Assembly: GCA_007844125.1 (NCBI GenBank)
Contig: CM017558.1
Span: 24,138,982 to 24,202,981 of the forward strand
Origin: Sinonovacula constricta
Taxonomy: Eukaryota > Mollusca > Bivalvia > Cardiida > Solecurtidae
Length of the DNA: 64,000 nt
Direction: 5' to 3'
The notes under the pieces are model-generated. The model saw nothing but the letters and a program-made list of their open reading frames with translations. It ran no database searches and was not told where the DNA came from. Below are positions 47,901 through 56,029 of the stretch, one piece after another (positions within the stretch are counted from its first letter, which is position 1; every line of letters starts with the position of its first letter). Made by a program: the position numbers and the translations under genes.

Positions 47901-48571
47901 ATTTAATTGTTCTTGCAAAATTTTGGTGTTACAGTGATGTTTAAGGGATGGTTACTATATTGATAATGTTTTAATTACGTTACATATGTAGGTAAGTTTA
48001 CATCAGGAGACGTAACAGAATTTCTTTGTTGTCGCTGCCTTCATTGATATGATATGTTCTCGGGCTTTTTATACCTTACCCTCTGCTTAAAACATTATCC
48101 AGGAAATCTTTATTTAATATAAGCATTGTTATTAAGTTCAATCGCCACAGGTGGAATATAATTGTACTGCATTTATTTTTCAAGAAGAATAAAGCGAATA
48201 CCGATCGATTAACGCTAAAGAAATCTGGATTTGTATTATCGGATGACTGAACTTCTTGATTTGTACTTGTACAGATAACGCTTAGTTAAGAAAAATCGAC
48301 TTTTGGCCATTTAATTGTATTGCTGCTATTGAAAACCCAATAACATATGTCAAGAGCAAAATTTGAGCACAAGCATCCAGGTGAATAATAAACTTTTCCT
48401 TTCTCCATGTGCAAATACTAGTCAACTTTCCGGAAATTATGCAAGGCAATTCAGATCGTAAATAATAAAAGATATATAAAATATTAAACCATTTTATATC
48501 AATATTCATTTTCTTTTTTGCTTTCAGGAGTTGTTATTGAGAAAGAAGAGACGTACGACAATCCAATGTAA
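18148..48571 (+). CDS. Transmembrane receptor with F5/8 (fucolectin-like) and EGF repeats, no phosphatase domain (gene B)
   Basis: Fifteen exons join in one open frame of 2421 nt (806 residues): 18148-18232, 18625-18846, 22848-23048, 25743-25877, 30007-30144, 32419-32640, 35052-35258, 36173-36307, 38078-38212, 40574-40705, 45163-45381, 46315-46515, 46650-46911, 47170-47252, 48528-48571. Order: signal peptide (1-20), F5/8-1, EGF1, EGF2, F5/8-2, EGF3, EGF4, EGF5, F5/8-3, EGF6, one TM helix and a 40-residue tail. Every domain exon starts in phase 1. The ectodomain resembles that of mollusc RPTPs and MEGF-type receptors, so a role in adhesion or glycan recognition at the cell surface is inferred. 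The tail has SAYATL (ITIM-like SxYxxL) and YDNP (YxN, a Grb2 SH2-type site), but no PTP or kinase domain. Gene A, an RPTP, lies 12.6 kb upstream on the same strand. No transcript confirms the model. Confidence 0.85.
18625..18846 (+). CDS. Gene B exon 2: F5/8-1, first half
   Basis: Acceptor TTTGTAG, donor GTAACA, 222 nt, phase 1-1. TLRSLNKRVTSSSQ leads into QAVEGSTR and then CNCCAATKQENDPWIQIDLG, the fucolectin/F5-8 type C core of a Cys pair plus WIQIDLGRLYRVAKVEI. Exon 6 (32419-32640) has the same length and near-identical core residues. Confidence 0.92.
18847..21400. other. Gene B intron 2, left part
   Basis: AT-rich intron sequence with an 11-base C run near 19928. No exon or transposon recognised. 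The GTA array fills the rest of this intron. Confidence 0.5.
21401..22810. repeat. Long imperfect GTA/TAG trinucleotide array
   Basis: About 1.4 kb of GTA repeats with scattered single-base variants, plus a short GGA block near 21848. It produces long low-complexity frames (poly-V, S, L, T) on both strands that are not genes. It ends about 37 bp before the acceptor of gene B exon 3. Confidence 0.95.
22848..23048 (+). CDS. Gene B exon 3: F5/8-1, second half
   Basis: Acceptor CGCTCAG, donor GTAGGT, 201 nt, phase 1-1. DSFNIDIFVSTTNTNWRNN reads on to VLLCVCEVNIYSK, matching the terminal strands of the domain (LCEVEV in fucolectins). A second AG at 22861-22862 would break the phase. Confidence 0.88.
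23049..25742. other. Gene B intron 3
   Basis: Contains a second TAG/TAA trinucleotide array at about 23789-23990. Near 25430-25510 the near-palindrome TGTACATATTGTACATAT occurs twice. No other feature recognised. Confidence 0.6.
23789..23990. repeat. Second TAG/TAA trinucleotide array
   Basis: Imperfect TAG repeats with a TAA-rich middle, same motif as the large array in the preceding intron. Confidence 0.9.
25743..25877 (+). CDS. Gene B exon 4: EGF1
   Basis: Acceptor CTTCAG, donor GTAAAA, 135 nt, phase 1-1. DCSPGTYGLHCNETCGQC and then CDHVTGRC form an eight-Cys MEGF/laminin-like EGF module ending GFRGDHCKE. Very close to the dead exon at 27946 and to EGF3. Confidence 0.92.
25878..27945. 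other. Gene B intron 4, left part
   Basis: Parts at about 26030-26320 and 26500-26630 are homologous to 30540-30830 and 31000-31115 in intron 5. Shared runs include AGACTTTAATGTAT and CACATGGACTT. This shows that whole EGF-plus-intron blocks were duplicated. Confidence 0.65.
27946..28080 (+). pseudogene. Dead EGF exon (copy of EGF1)
   Basis: Same length (135 nt) and near-identical to exon 4, and the intron just upstream matches too. The acceptor TTTAG is intact. A Cys codon after IET has become TGA, the codons for the last Cys region read HFIEV instead of HCKEG, and the donor GT has become TT (GAAGTTAAAAC where exon 4 has GAAGGTAAAAC). It cannot be spliced in to give a full protein. Confidence 0.92.
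28081..30006. other. Gene B intron 4, right part
   Basis: Contains a diverged tandem duplication: 28540-28735 matches 28855-29015, sharing AAGCCAAA, TACTATGGGGAT and TACAGC runs. A mixed GTC/GTA/GTT microsatellite lies at 29598-29702. No exon seen. Confidence 0.6.
29598..29702. repeat. Mixed GTC/GTA/GTT trinucleotide repeat
   Basis: Starts as GTC repeats, changes to GTA with interruptions and ends as GTT repeats. Its apparent reading frame (poly-R, S, C) is not a gene. Confidence 0.9.
30007..30144 (+). CDS. Gene B exon 5: EGF2
   Basis: Acceptor ATTGTAG, donor GTAGGC, 138 nt, phase 1-1. ECLPGSFGTNCSSTCHCQ, then CDHVNGSC and GLNCSQ. An eight-Cys EGF of the second subtype, shared with EGF4 and the relic at 31512. 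Confidence 0.92.
31512..31650 (+). pseudogene. Decayed EGF exon (copy of EGF2/EGF4 type)
   Basis: Still readable as CSAGRFGANISSLCHCLNKL, then CDSETGMC and GECARGWEETSWS. One core Cys is Ile and another is Trp, a TGA follows SWS, the acceptor AG is AA, and the donor GT is lost. It is older and more decayed than the dead exon at 27946. Confidence 0.85.
31651..32418. other. Gene B intron 5, right part
   Basis: AT-rich sequence between the decayed EGF exon and exon 6. No feature recognised. Confidence 0.45.
32419..32640 (+). CDS. Gene B exon 6: F5/8-2, first half
   Basis: Acceptor TTCTAG, donor GTATAA, 222 nt, phase 1-1. DTLRSLNAIVRASS leads to RAVDGSTSTHSTDCKCCAAT and FIQIDLGRLYRVATVEVV. Clear paralogue of exon 2. 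Confidence 0.93.
32641..35051. other. Gene B intron 6
   Basis: AT-rich; a short AAATA-type repeat at about 34258-34290. The open frames on both strands near 33.0-33.6 kb contain nothing recognisable. Confidence 0.5.
35052..35258 (+). CDS. Gene B exon 7: F5/8-2, second half
   Basis: Acceptor GTTTAAG, donor GTAACT, 207 nt, phase 1-1. AYFAGIHIYLHENRDNWTLN is followed by QYVTLQIPENNTMLVVCEV and ends SVFSS. It corresponds to exon 3, with VCEV conserved. The start was set by phase and by alignment to exon 3. Confidence 0.88.
35259..36172. other. Gene B intron 7
   Basis: About 0.9 kb with no feature recognised. Confidence 0.45.
36173..36307 (+). CDS. Gene B exon 8: EGF3
   Basis: Acceptor TTACAG, donor GTATGT, 135 nt, phase 1-1. 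DCSQSSYGLYCNETCGQC, then CDHVTGRCEQC and YPLCKN. Same subtype as EGF1. Confidence 0.92.
36308..37336. other. Gene B intron 8, before the mariner fragment
   Basis: About 1.0 kb of intron. A stretch near 36510-36550 resembles one near 30290-30330 (a run like AGTAAACTTTG), which supports block duplication. No exon supported. Confidence 0.45.
37337..38061 (+). mobile_element. 5' fragment of a mariner-like transposon
   Basis: Preceded by TA and starting CGAGGGTTGTTCGGGAAGTT, a typical mariner terminal repeat. From 37720 it encodes the N-terminal helix-turn-helix half of a mariner transposase: GVELRSIVKFCVALEKSPTE, then WHDRFKEGRNSIEDDPRCGR and TVHGILTKELGM. It stops there; the catalytic DDD half and the 3' terminal repeat are absent. 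The truncation lies 16 bp before EGF4 exon 9, so the fragment supplies most of the 3' end of gene B intron 8. Confidence 0.88.
37720..38061 (+). pseudogene. Truncated mariner transposase (DNA-binding half only)
   Basis: About 114 codons of open frame covering the paired-type HTH region of mariner/SETMAR-like transposases. No catalytic Asp residues are encoded. The frame stays open through the EGF4 exon to a stop at about 38242, so HTH and EGF are joined in frame in the genomic DNA. Whether this fused frame is ever transcribed as such is unknown. Confidence 0.85.
38078..38212 (+). CDS. Gene B exon 9: EGF4
   Basis: Acceptor GTTACAG, donor GTAAGA, 135 nt, phase 1-1. ECPPGRFGQDCTAYCNCQKN, then CHHVTGECPDLCDVGW and GRNCST. 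Same subtype as EGF2. The polypyrimidine tract is poor because transposon sequence lies just upstream. Confidence 0.9.
38213..39331. other. Gene B intron 9, left part
   Basis: AT-rich intron sequence up to the pogo-like element. No feature recognised. Confidence 0.45.
39332..40223. mobile_element. Non-autonomous pogo/Tigger-like element (MITE)
   Basis: Flanked by TA on both sides. The left end CAGTCCACTCGCATTTTCTC and the inverse of the right end, CAGTCGACTCTCGTTATCTC, are diverged terminal inverted repeats of the pogo/Tigger type, rich in TCGA(C). The 892-bp interior holds GTCGA-rich sequence but no transposase. It sits in the intron between EGF4 and EGF5. Confidence 0.75.
40574..40705 (+). 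CDS. Gene B exon 10: EGF5
   Basis: Acceptor ATCTAG, donor GTAACA, 132 nt, phase 1-1. ECDNMTYGNNCAEECGHC, then CDRRTGECSPC and GPRCME. Eight Cys. More diverged from the other EGF exons; it starts the third module. Confidence 0.92.
40706..45162. other. Gene B intron 10
   Basis: A 4.5-kb intron, the longest of the gene. It contains a GTT/GGT-rich repeat (about 40877-40990) and the SINE-like piece at about 41.4 kb. Open frames at 42.3 and 44.0 kb have no recognisable domain. No further EGF exon was found. Confidence 0.55.
41401..41480 (+). repeat. tRNA-derived SINE-like sequence
   Basis: Contains a box A-like GGTAGCGCAATCAGTAGAGC (about 41411-41430) and a box B-like GGGCTCGATACC (about 41456-41467) at roughly tRNA spacing. 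The stem pairing is poor, so it is more likely a tRNA-derived SINE head or decayed tRNA than a functional tRNA gene. Confidence 0.45.
45163..45381 (+). CDS. Gene B exon 11: F5/8-3, first half
   Basis: Acceptor TTTTTAG, donor GTAATT, 219 nt, phase 1-1. GVQVSMSSIHAGMDATKAID leads to CGCCSETTIEYSSWWQVDLG and KKVIVYGRLN. F5/8 type C fold with WWQVDLG in place of WIQIDLG; the most diverged of the three. Confidence 0.92.
45382..46314. other. Gene B intron 11
   Basis: About 0.9 kb, AT-rich; no feature recognised. Confidence 0.45.
46315..46515 (+). CDS. Gene B exon 12: F5/8-3, second half
   Basis: Acceptor TTTCAG, donor GTATTG, 201 nt, phase 1-1. ENIFRQLMGFSILTSLTN runs on to ARYVRIQRLGILTICEVEL, the terminal strand of the domain (RYVRIQ...LxICEVEL). 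Confidence 0.93.
46650..46911 (+). CDS. Gene B exon 13: EGF6 and transmembrane segment
   Basis: Acceptor TTATTAG, donor GTACTA, 262 nt, phase 1 to 2. The EGF reads CPAYTYGRSCAACGPC and continues to GYWGNRCDKL. Then IIGVIGVGVGVVTSILVAAL and IVALF form one TM helix, followed by the stop-transfer RYKKRR. This fixes a type I topology. Confidence 0.92.
47170..47252 (+). CDS. Gene B exon 14: cytoplasmic tail with ITIM-like motif
   Basis: Acceptor TTTTAAG, donor GTAAAT, 83 nt, phase 2 to 1. Reads IRIYEEPSVRWSKEPTKES followed by AYATLENQ. SAYATL (47225-47242) fits the ITIM consensus SxYxxL. Its homologue at 11936-12011 is broken. Confidence 0.88.
47253..48527. other. Gene B intron 14
   Basis: About 1.3 kb. 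The first ~100 bp match the sequence after the tail-exon relic at 12012. No other feature recognised. Confidence 0.5.
48528..48571 (+). CDS. Gene B exon 15: C-terminus
   Basis: Acceptor TTTCAG, 44 nt. Reads GVVIEKEETYDNPM and stops at TAA 48569-48571. YDNP (48554-48565) is a YxN-type SH2 docking candidate. The exon is short, so the model depends on the acceptor and on exact phase agreement with exon 14. Confidence 0.75.
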
Positions 48572-48945
48572 TGGAAAGGACTGGCGATTAATATTTAAAG
48601 ACATTAGGGATGTTAACGAATATTCGAATATTCGAATATTTGAATATCAATTCGTTATTCGAATATAAATCTTGGGATTTGAATATTCTATTATTTTTAT
48701 TTCACTTTTGTTAAGTTTGAAGGAAAATTGAAAAGACAGTTCCTAAGTTGATCGTATTGTCTCCCAACGACTTAAGACGCTGGCGATATGTGATTGCGCT
48801 CGCTCTAAGATAGAGGGGTTGATAACGAATTGCCATCTGGTTAACAGCATGAAATCACCTTACCGCGAACAGCCCTTCTCTGCCCCCTCTCCAACCTAGA
48901 CCCAGTCACATCACCATACAGCTGTAGAAACAGTTGCCAAAGTAC

Positions 48946-48951
48946 AATAAA
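48946..48951 (+). promoter_or_regulatory. Candidate poly(A) signal inside the hAT element
   Basis: First AATAAA after the gene B stop codon; the 33 bp before the element contain none. Without the insertion, the next AATAAA would be at 50801-50806. Confidence 0.4.
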
Positions 48952-50014
48952 TACACATGTCAGTTCAAAACTGTGGCAATCAATTAACTACAGCAATTAC
49001 GTAACACTGACTCTCCCCAGCTTCGGTCGGGATAGTGTGTAATAAATACATTATATAAGGCTATACTTACTGATAACAATCTACCAGAACTTTTTTTATT
49101 TTTGGAAAGCACAACTAGATCACTGTCAAACAAACTTTAATTGCAATCACTTTCTGTTTTTGTCACTCTACTTCATACTTGATAATTTATTCCTATACTA
49201 TACCGCGACATCTTATTTTTTGTCAACGCGATTTTTTGTTCTCCGTTTTTGCTACGTTCTCGCCGAATAACAAAAATGTAAATCTACAGATTTTTTAATA
49301 TTTCGTCATAGGTTTCCTTAACACACTTAAAACTCACGTCTTTACAATTTTAATAATTCTTTATATATATATTGGTTGGTACTTCGTCAGTTAATCAACA
49401 GACAGGTAATCTTGATCCTAGCCAATCACAGTAATTATCGTCATCTAATGCTTTTGTTTTACCCTCGCCTTTCAACCATAGGCATATGTCGAGCAGGTTT
49501 GTAATTGTCACTTGTGTATTTGGTAACTAAATCTCCCTAATTGTTATGTTATGGCTTCGGATTTACGCCCTTAGCAATATCAGCCAATGGCATTTTAATA
49601 TCAATCCGACCACCAATCAAGATCGTTAATTGGCTATACACTTGAGCGATTCCCTTTATAAAACCTTCGTGGTTTTGCCTAATTGTATTAAAGCAGTTAG
49701 TAGAATAAAATATTAAAATTGTGAGCTATTTTGCATGTGTTTCATCTAATAAAAGTATAATATGGTCTTATTAAATCGATATGTTAACATTAAAAGGAGC
49801 TTAAGTAGCTCTTTTAACACATTACATGTTAACACAAATAGGTAATTAAGTACGCAAAATGTCTTTAAATTGTAAAGGTTATTGCACGAAGTACAACACA
49901 AAAAGACACCCAAGTTTAAGGTGACTAATTAATAATGTATATATTATAAGGGACTTTGCAGGTCATCTTAACATTGATTGGTTACTCTATAGTTTTTGTA
50001 AGAGTTTAAATGTT

Positions 50015-50155
<141 letters not shown>

Positions 50156-50582
50156 TGTTAAGTAACAATGCATTTACTGGCATTATTCATTGACAGTATT
50201 CTCTTGCAAATTACCACTGACCAAGGAAAGAAACACCCCGTCTTGTCCTTCACTACAAACAGAATAATGGCGGATTGATAATATTGCCGTTTGTATTTCA
50301 AAAAGAAGGTTTCTTTGCCGTTTGTATTTCAAAAATAAGAAATTAATGCTATGCTAAAATCATAAATCTACCGCCGCTTCTGCAATGAGTAATGCTAGCA
50401 ATTTAAGTTATGAACTCAAATAAACATTTTACAATGAATAAACACATTGAACGTAATAAAGAAATAGCGTGTTATGTACTACTATGATATAAATTCCTAC
50501 CGAATATTCGAAAATGATTCGAATACACTTAACGAATATTCGAATATCGTTTCGGGATTCGATTTACATCCCTAAAAGAGAT

Positions 50583-52261
50583 ACATGTTTTACGCTGAAT
50601 CGTTCTTGCGCTGCGTTTGGGTGACTTCTTTATGAGCCTTGAGATTTTTTTTTTTTTTTAACCTTTGTAATTGAAATTTGGTAGTAAACACCATAACATG
50701 TGCTGTAACTGAGAAAACGTATCCAACCGAAGATCATTTATAATTTTGCCTAATGGAAACAAACAAATCCTAACATTTTGTTATGAAACTATATTTTGTC
50801 AATAAACGTCATATAAATAATTCATATTTAATGCATATCCTTTCATAAGTCAACTTTGGTAAACGCATTTTTCATGTTTTAAGTAAGCAGGTTTAAGATT
50901 TTGACATATAGAAGTTACACTAGGGACAACTGTTAAAAATTGTTCCTTATAAAGTATGCATGCTTGTCTGTTTATCAACATATTCATATGTTGTTTAAAT
51001 CCTCAGATTTGGTCTTGAAAAGAAAACATTTTATTAAAGTTTTATTAAAAGTTCAGCAATAGAAACACTCATTGTAATTTTTGGGACTTATACACTGATA
51101 TGGCAGACTTATTTGATCGTAAATCCTAGATTTCTGACGATATTTTATGCAACTCTTTAGTTCTTGTGGTGATTGATTTGTTTAAACTTAACATTATTGA
51201 TGTTTAGTAAGATCACATTTGTCTATAAAAACAATTTGCAACAATGAAATGCATTATAGTATTAGTTATGCAATCTTAATGTAATCAAAATGTAATCTTA
51301 CTATGATTGTATTGTAATTGTAATAATAATACAACTTTAGAATGTTTATACTTTGGTAGATAGTTCATTTATACAAATCACATGCACGATTGTGGATTGT
51401 GTGGTAAAACGAACAGGTTACTTTTAGATTTTTCCACTTACATATTTATTTGACCAAGAATGCTGTCATAATAAAATAAAACAATTGCTTTGCAAAATTG
51501 TTTGTAAACATTTACGGATGTTGTTTAAACAATCCTTTCAAAATGTTTTGAACAGAATATAACAACAGTTTACTCTAATTTACATATGTACGATTTTCCC
51601 CTACTCAATCCATAATTCTAATAAATCTGAAGCAGATGGATTGTGACCAAAGCAGTTAACATTTTCAAAGTAAAGCGACCACCTTCACGCAATATTTCGG
51701 TTCAAGGAAAATAAGCTTTAATCAACATTTGTTATTCTTGTAGTAGACAATAGAAGGTTTTAACTTAATCGTTCATAATATCAGTAATAAATAAAAATAG
51801 TATATGACAATGCAACTTATTTCGTACATAAAAGTGATCTTAAAACATGAGAAAACAAGTTAATAACTACCTGTAAGGTCATAGAGAAGGATAAAATAAA
51901 ATAAAGGCAGTTATGCAAAAGACAATGCCTGACAAATGAGCCTGTCAATAAACTGCATGGCTTGTCTAAGATTAATCAGAACATGCTCCATTGAGTCCTT
52001 TTTATCGAGTATATAGAGTTATGTTACCTTTCGGCCAAGTATATTGCCTTTGCAATTTGTCCGTTTGTGGGGGGAAAAAGCATCATATTGATATATGTGG
52101 ATATTGTACAAATGGTAATTGACATGGAAAGATATTATTTTAGATGATACAAGTACATGGGTTATGGTTTATAAAAAGCAGATCCACACTGATCAATTAA
52201 ATTGTGCATTCAATCATTACTTGAACCAAAGTTTCAATTCTGAGAACTCTAAGCAGACAAC
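50583..52261. other. Downstream flank of gene B
   Basis: No gene. Segments at about 51060-51240 and 51870-52070 match 12440-12600 and 14820-15030 in the same order and orientation. Confidence 0.65.
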
Positions 52262-52274
52262 GTACAGCGGATAA

Positions 52275-52288
52275 ACAAACAAACAAAC

Positions 52289-52381
<93 letters not shown>

Positions 52382-52382
52382 C

Positions 52383-52436
<54 letters not shown>
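52275..52436. repeat. CTAA tetranucleotide microsatellite
   Basis: About 40 near-perfect ACTA/CTAA units with one TCACTAA variant, preceded by a few CAAA units. Confidence 0.97.
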
Positions 52437-55384
52437 GTGTCAAGATTTTATTGAGAGCGAACAATGATCAAAACGGAATAATAAAACAATGTACAATATA
52501 ATGGGAAGTGGCACAGTATCAGAATTGCATACGGTAGGGGAACATCAGAAGCTTGCATCCGTTATTCAAATGGCATGGCGTTAATTAGTTCCACTGTTCT
52601 TAAAACTCAATTAAGGCTCAGTTAACTTATGTAAAGGGCAAAAACAAATTTAGAAAAAAGTGTGTGGATTTTATTATATTTGCTGTAAGAACTTTGTGCG
52701 TTGGGAATAAATGAAACTGGCCTCAGAGAACATTCAAATAGATCTTCTTCTGCATTGTACAAACATTGTAGTATAACTGGTAAAACTGAAAGAACAAAAG
52801 TATAACCTTGGATTAACAATATTCAAAATAAGCGGGAGAAGCAATAACCATCAAGTAGCGATGACCAACACTTACCCGGAACGAACTAGCAACGAAGATC
52901 TACATGCTAATTAAAAATTTGCGGAACAGTCAAAATATTTTAAGTAAGAAATGTTCTGCGATCGTTGTTTTCAAACACATACCACATGCTAAGCTATATT
53001 GTTGAACGTTATTGTTTAGTTACTTGCTTCGCATGAGTCAATATTTATTGACATAATAAAACGATTTTGCAAACATATGAACACCTCATCAAATATAAAT
53101 CAATCCCATCTTAGGTGACAGAATCCTTCTGGACAAATTCCGCTCCCCCCCCCCCCCCCCCCCCCATGTATTTATTAAGGCGGACAAAACCTTGCCCGTT
53201 GTTTCACCAGAGCGAACAAATTTCGTTTTAGTTATCACTTCTTGTACGCACGAGTCTCTCAACAAATTTAATCAATTTAAGGTTCTCCTCAAGTATAAAT
53301 AGTGTTAACGGTTTTGCGTTAACGCTAAGCTAGCTGCATACCATAGATAACGTGCAATGTATTGGTCATTAGTAGGAAGAACTGTAATGATACATATTAC
53401 AAAGGTAACTAATGCATTTATATTTGAATTGCATTCATGCAAGATTTAATGTATGTATTACACTTGTAGCCCAGAGTATTTTGATTGATATTATATATTC
53501 AAGTTTACTTTTGTGAAAGTGCTTCATATCTTTGCACTAGCCATTATGACACTATAGCGCAACGCTTCGTCCGCTGTGCGATATATTTGCCGATGAAAAC
53601 TTCCAAAACATTGAACCAACGGGAGGATTAACCCGTTCATTAAAATTCGCTTGGTTTGCCTTTGCTGCGTACTGCGCTGAGCCATTTAAGTCTAGCCCAC
53701 CAGGTAGTTTGGTACATCCTCACAATGCGACATCCTTTACTGACATAATTGAAACGAGGAAGAAAAATCAAACAAATAGGATTAAATAGTACACATGACC
53801 GGCTTAGGACGAAACACAAACTTGCGTGTCTTAAAGGAATATACTCGATGACAGACACATTTTCTTCAACCCTTTATCATTCTTTCACCGCGAACGGTTT
53901 TATTTTGCAGCGTCTGTTCTGCCCCTGTGGTTCGTCACCACAGCTTTTAAACATCAAACTTTACATCTTACAATTTTATTTCTCGCAAGATGACATCATA
54001 TACAGATTTAATAAAGAAAAATGAAACATACTTTATTTTCTTCCCATGGTTTTTCACTACAGCATAGACTTATATAAATGAAAATAATAAAAATAGCCAG
54101 ATTAGTCAGAGTTTGTTTTAAGTCTGAATGGTATTACCGCTCAGTAATATAAATTCGCTGTTTTATCCATACTATCCTCTTATTTGAATCTAAGACGAAA
54201 GCCCATATTTGCATAATACGTTATAGACATAGAAAATATCAAATCTACTTGTTCCTGTTCATTTAAGCAATTACTTATGTCATTTTTCCATTCTGTTTGA
54301 TTCATGATTAACCACATCACCAAACCAAATAACTGTCACATAAAGTTAAATACAAGCGATAAAAATAGAAAAACACACCAAAAATGCATTATTAATAAAC
54401 AAGTCAGAGTCACAATATAATACACTTAACAACGACTTTACCATATCAAGGTTACCGATGACACAAAACAGATCTTTAACTCATATTTATAAACATTGGT
54501 CTCAAAGTAACCACCCAACAAACGTCAATATTTCAGACACATACAAAATAGTTCACTTTACCAGCCAGCCAAAACATAAAATATTAACTGCACTCTAATG
54601 ATCACATTTTAGACAAACATTATATTGAACATATGGAAGAGCACTCAGTTGATCCACGGTGTAAATATGACAAAAATACGTTTAGGGGTACACAGCCTAG
54701 AGTATATCTTAATTTTATTAGATGCACTCAGCAAGAAGATTTGCACGTAATAGATGTCTATTGATATATGTCGTTATTGTTTCACCATTACACAATCCCG
54801 AAGCCTGACTATTACTATAAGAACTCAATGACACATAGTCTAAGTTATATATCAATTTTATCAAATGCACAAACCATTGAGACCTTCTGGGACAGTCCTT
54901 ATCAAATTATGTTGGTACATGGCATAATTTTCTCACTATTTCACAGACACAATGTTATATGTCAGCATCATCAGATGCACACAGATTTACGAACTCGAGT
55001 CTGTCCTCAATACTTATAAAAGGACGCTGTCTTGCCTTCACTTATAAGAGTACCTAAAACGAAATGAGACTCTTCTTAATATTTGTGTACAATTGCAACT
55101 CTATTCCAATCATTTCCTAGCAACAGACTTTATTCTAAATACAAATAACAAACATCTGGTTGAAATACTGCACGTCTATTGCATTATGCCTGCAGCATTG
55201 CTGTCCACAGTCAGCCACACCAAAGTCCATGCTATGAATGACCAGTATTGACGAACCTCTTAATAAATCAGTCCTGATGACCAGTAAAGGTTGTAAATAG
55301 TCTGAAACCAGTGTATCGACATAGGACACAAGATGCGTGAATACAAAGCAAACCATCAAAGTAAGATAACATTGTGTACATTTT
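52437..55384. other. Intergenic, no gene supported
   Basis: Contains a 21-base C run at 53145-53165. A weak imperfect repeat (phrases like TATCAATTTTATCAAATGCAC) recurs near 54.70, 54.85 and 54.96 kb. Open frames near 53.7 kb on both strands overlap one another and show no known domain. Confidence 0.5.
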
Positions 55385-55715
55385 TTTTCCGACGGATGTT
55401 ACACAAAGCTTATCTAATTGGTTTGAATCATTGTGCAGTCTTTTTCTGAGGGGTGTTCTCAAAGTTTATCTACATGATATGAAACATTGTGCACTGTCTT
55501 TTTCTGAGGGGTGTTCACAAAGTTTATTATTATGGTATGAAACATTGTGTCCAGTTTTTTCTGAGGGGTGTTCACAAAGCTACATTACATGGAATAAAAC
55601 ATTGTGCACAGTCTTGAGGGGTCTTCCACAAAGTTTATTTACACGGTATGAAACATTGTGCACAGTCTTTTTCTGAGGGGTATTCACAAAGCTTATCTAC
55701 ACGATATGAATCAAA
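55385..55715 (+). repeat. Minisatellite, about six units of ~59 bp
   Basis: Repeated unit with TTTTTCTGAGGGGTGTTCAC, AAAGTTTAT, and ATGAAACATTGTGCACAGTC. Units vary by a few percent and by small indels. The 100-codon frame over it is a by-product. Confidence 0.88.
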
Positions 55716-56029
55716 CAAAATTAAGTTAATTTCTGACAATTTAGGCGTATTTAATATCAGTTTTATAAATTTTCTCCTCAAATAACCTTATCGTTACATA
55801 GAAATACCGGATAATTGACAGTTTTTAAATTTGGAACGAGTGACCATTTAGAGTGCGTTTAGCAAGTTGCTATGTCAATTGACGTTGTGTGCACAATTGT
55901 CTTACCTCAGACAAACGTATGAGTAACTGGAATTATGTAAAATTCCCCAAAACAAGGGTAGGATAATGTTTTATGCAATTGATACGGGTAGGCATTCGGA
56001 TATCACCTTAAAAATGCAAACTTATATTG
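55716..56029. other. Spacer between minisatellite and retroelement relic
   Basis: About 0.3 kb; nothing recognised. Confidence 0.4.

Noticed and set aside
53640..54024. Overlapping frames on both strands, considered as a transposase
   Set aside because: No motif of a known transposase family could be recognised with confidence.
55374..55676. 100-codon frame with repeated CTVFF-like units
   Set aside because: It is the ~59-bp minisatellite read in one frame; unit length is not a multiple of three and indels change frame.
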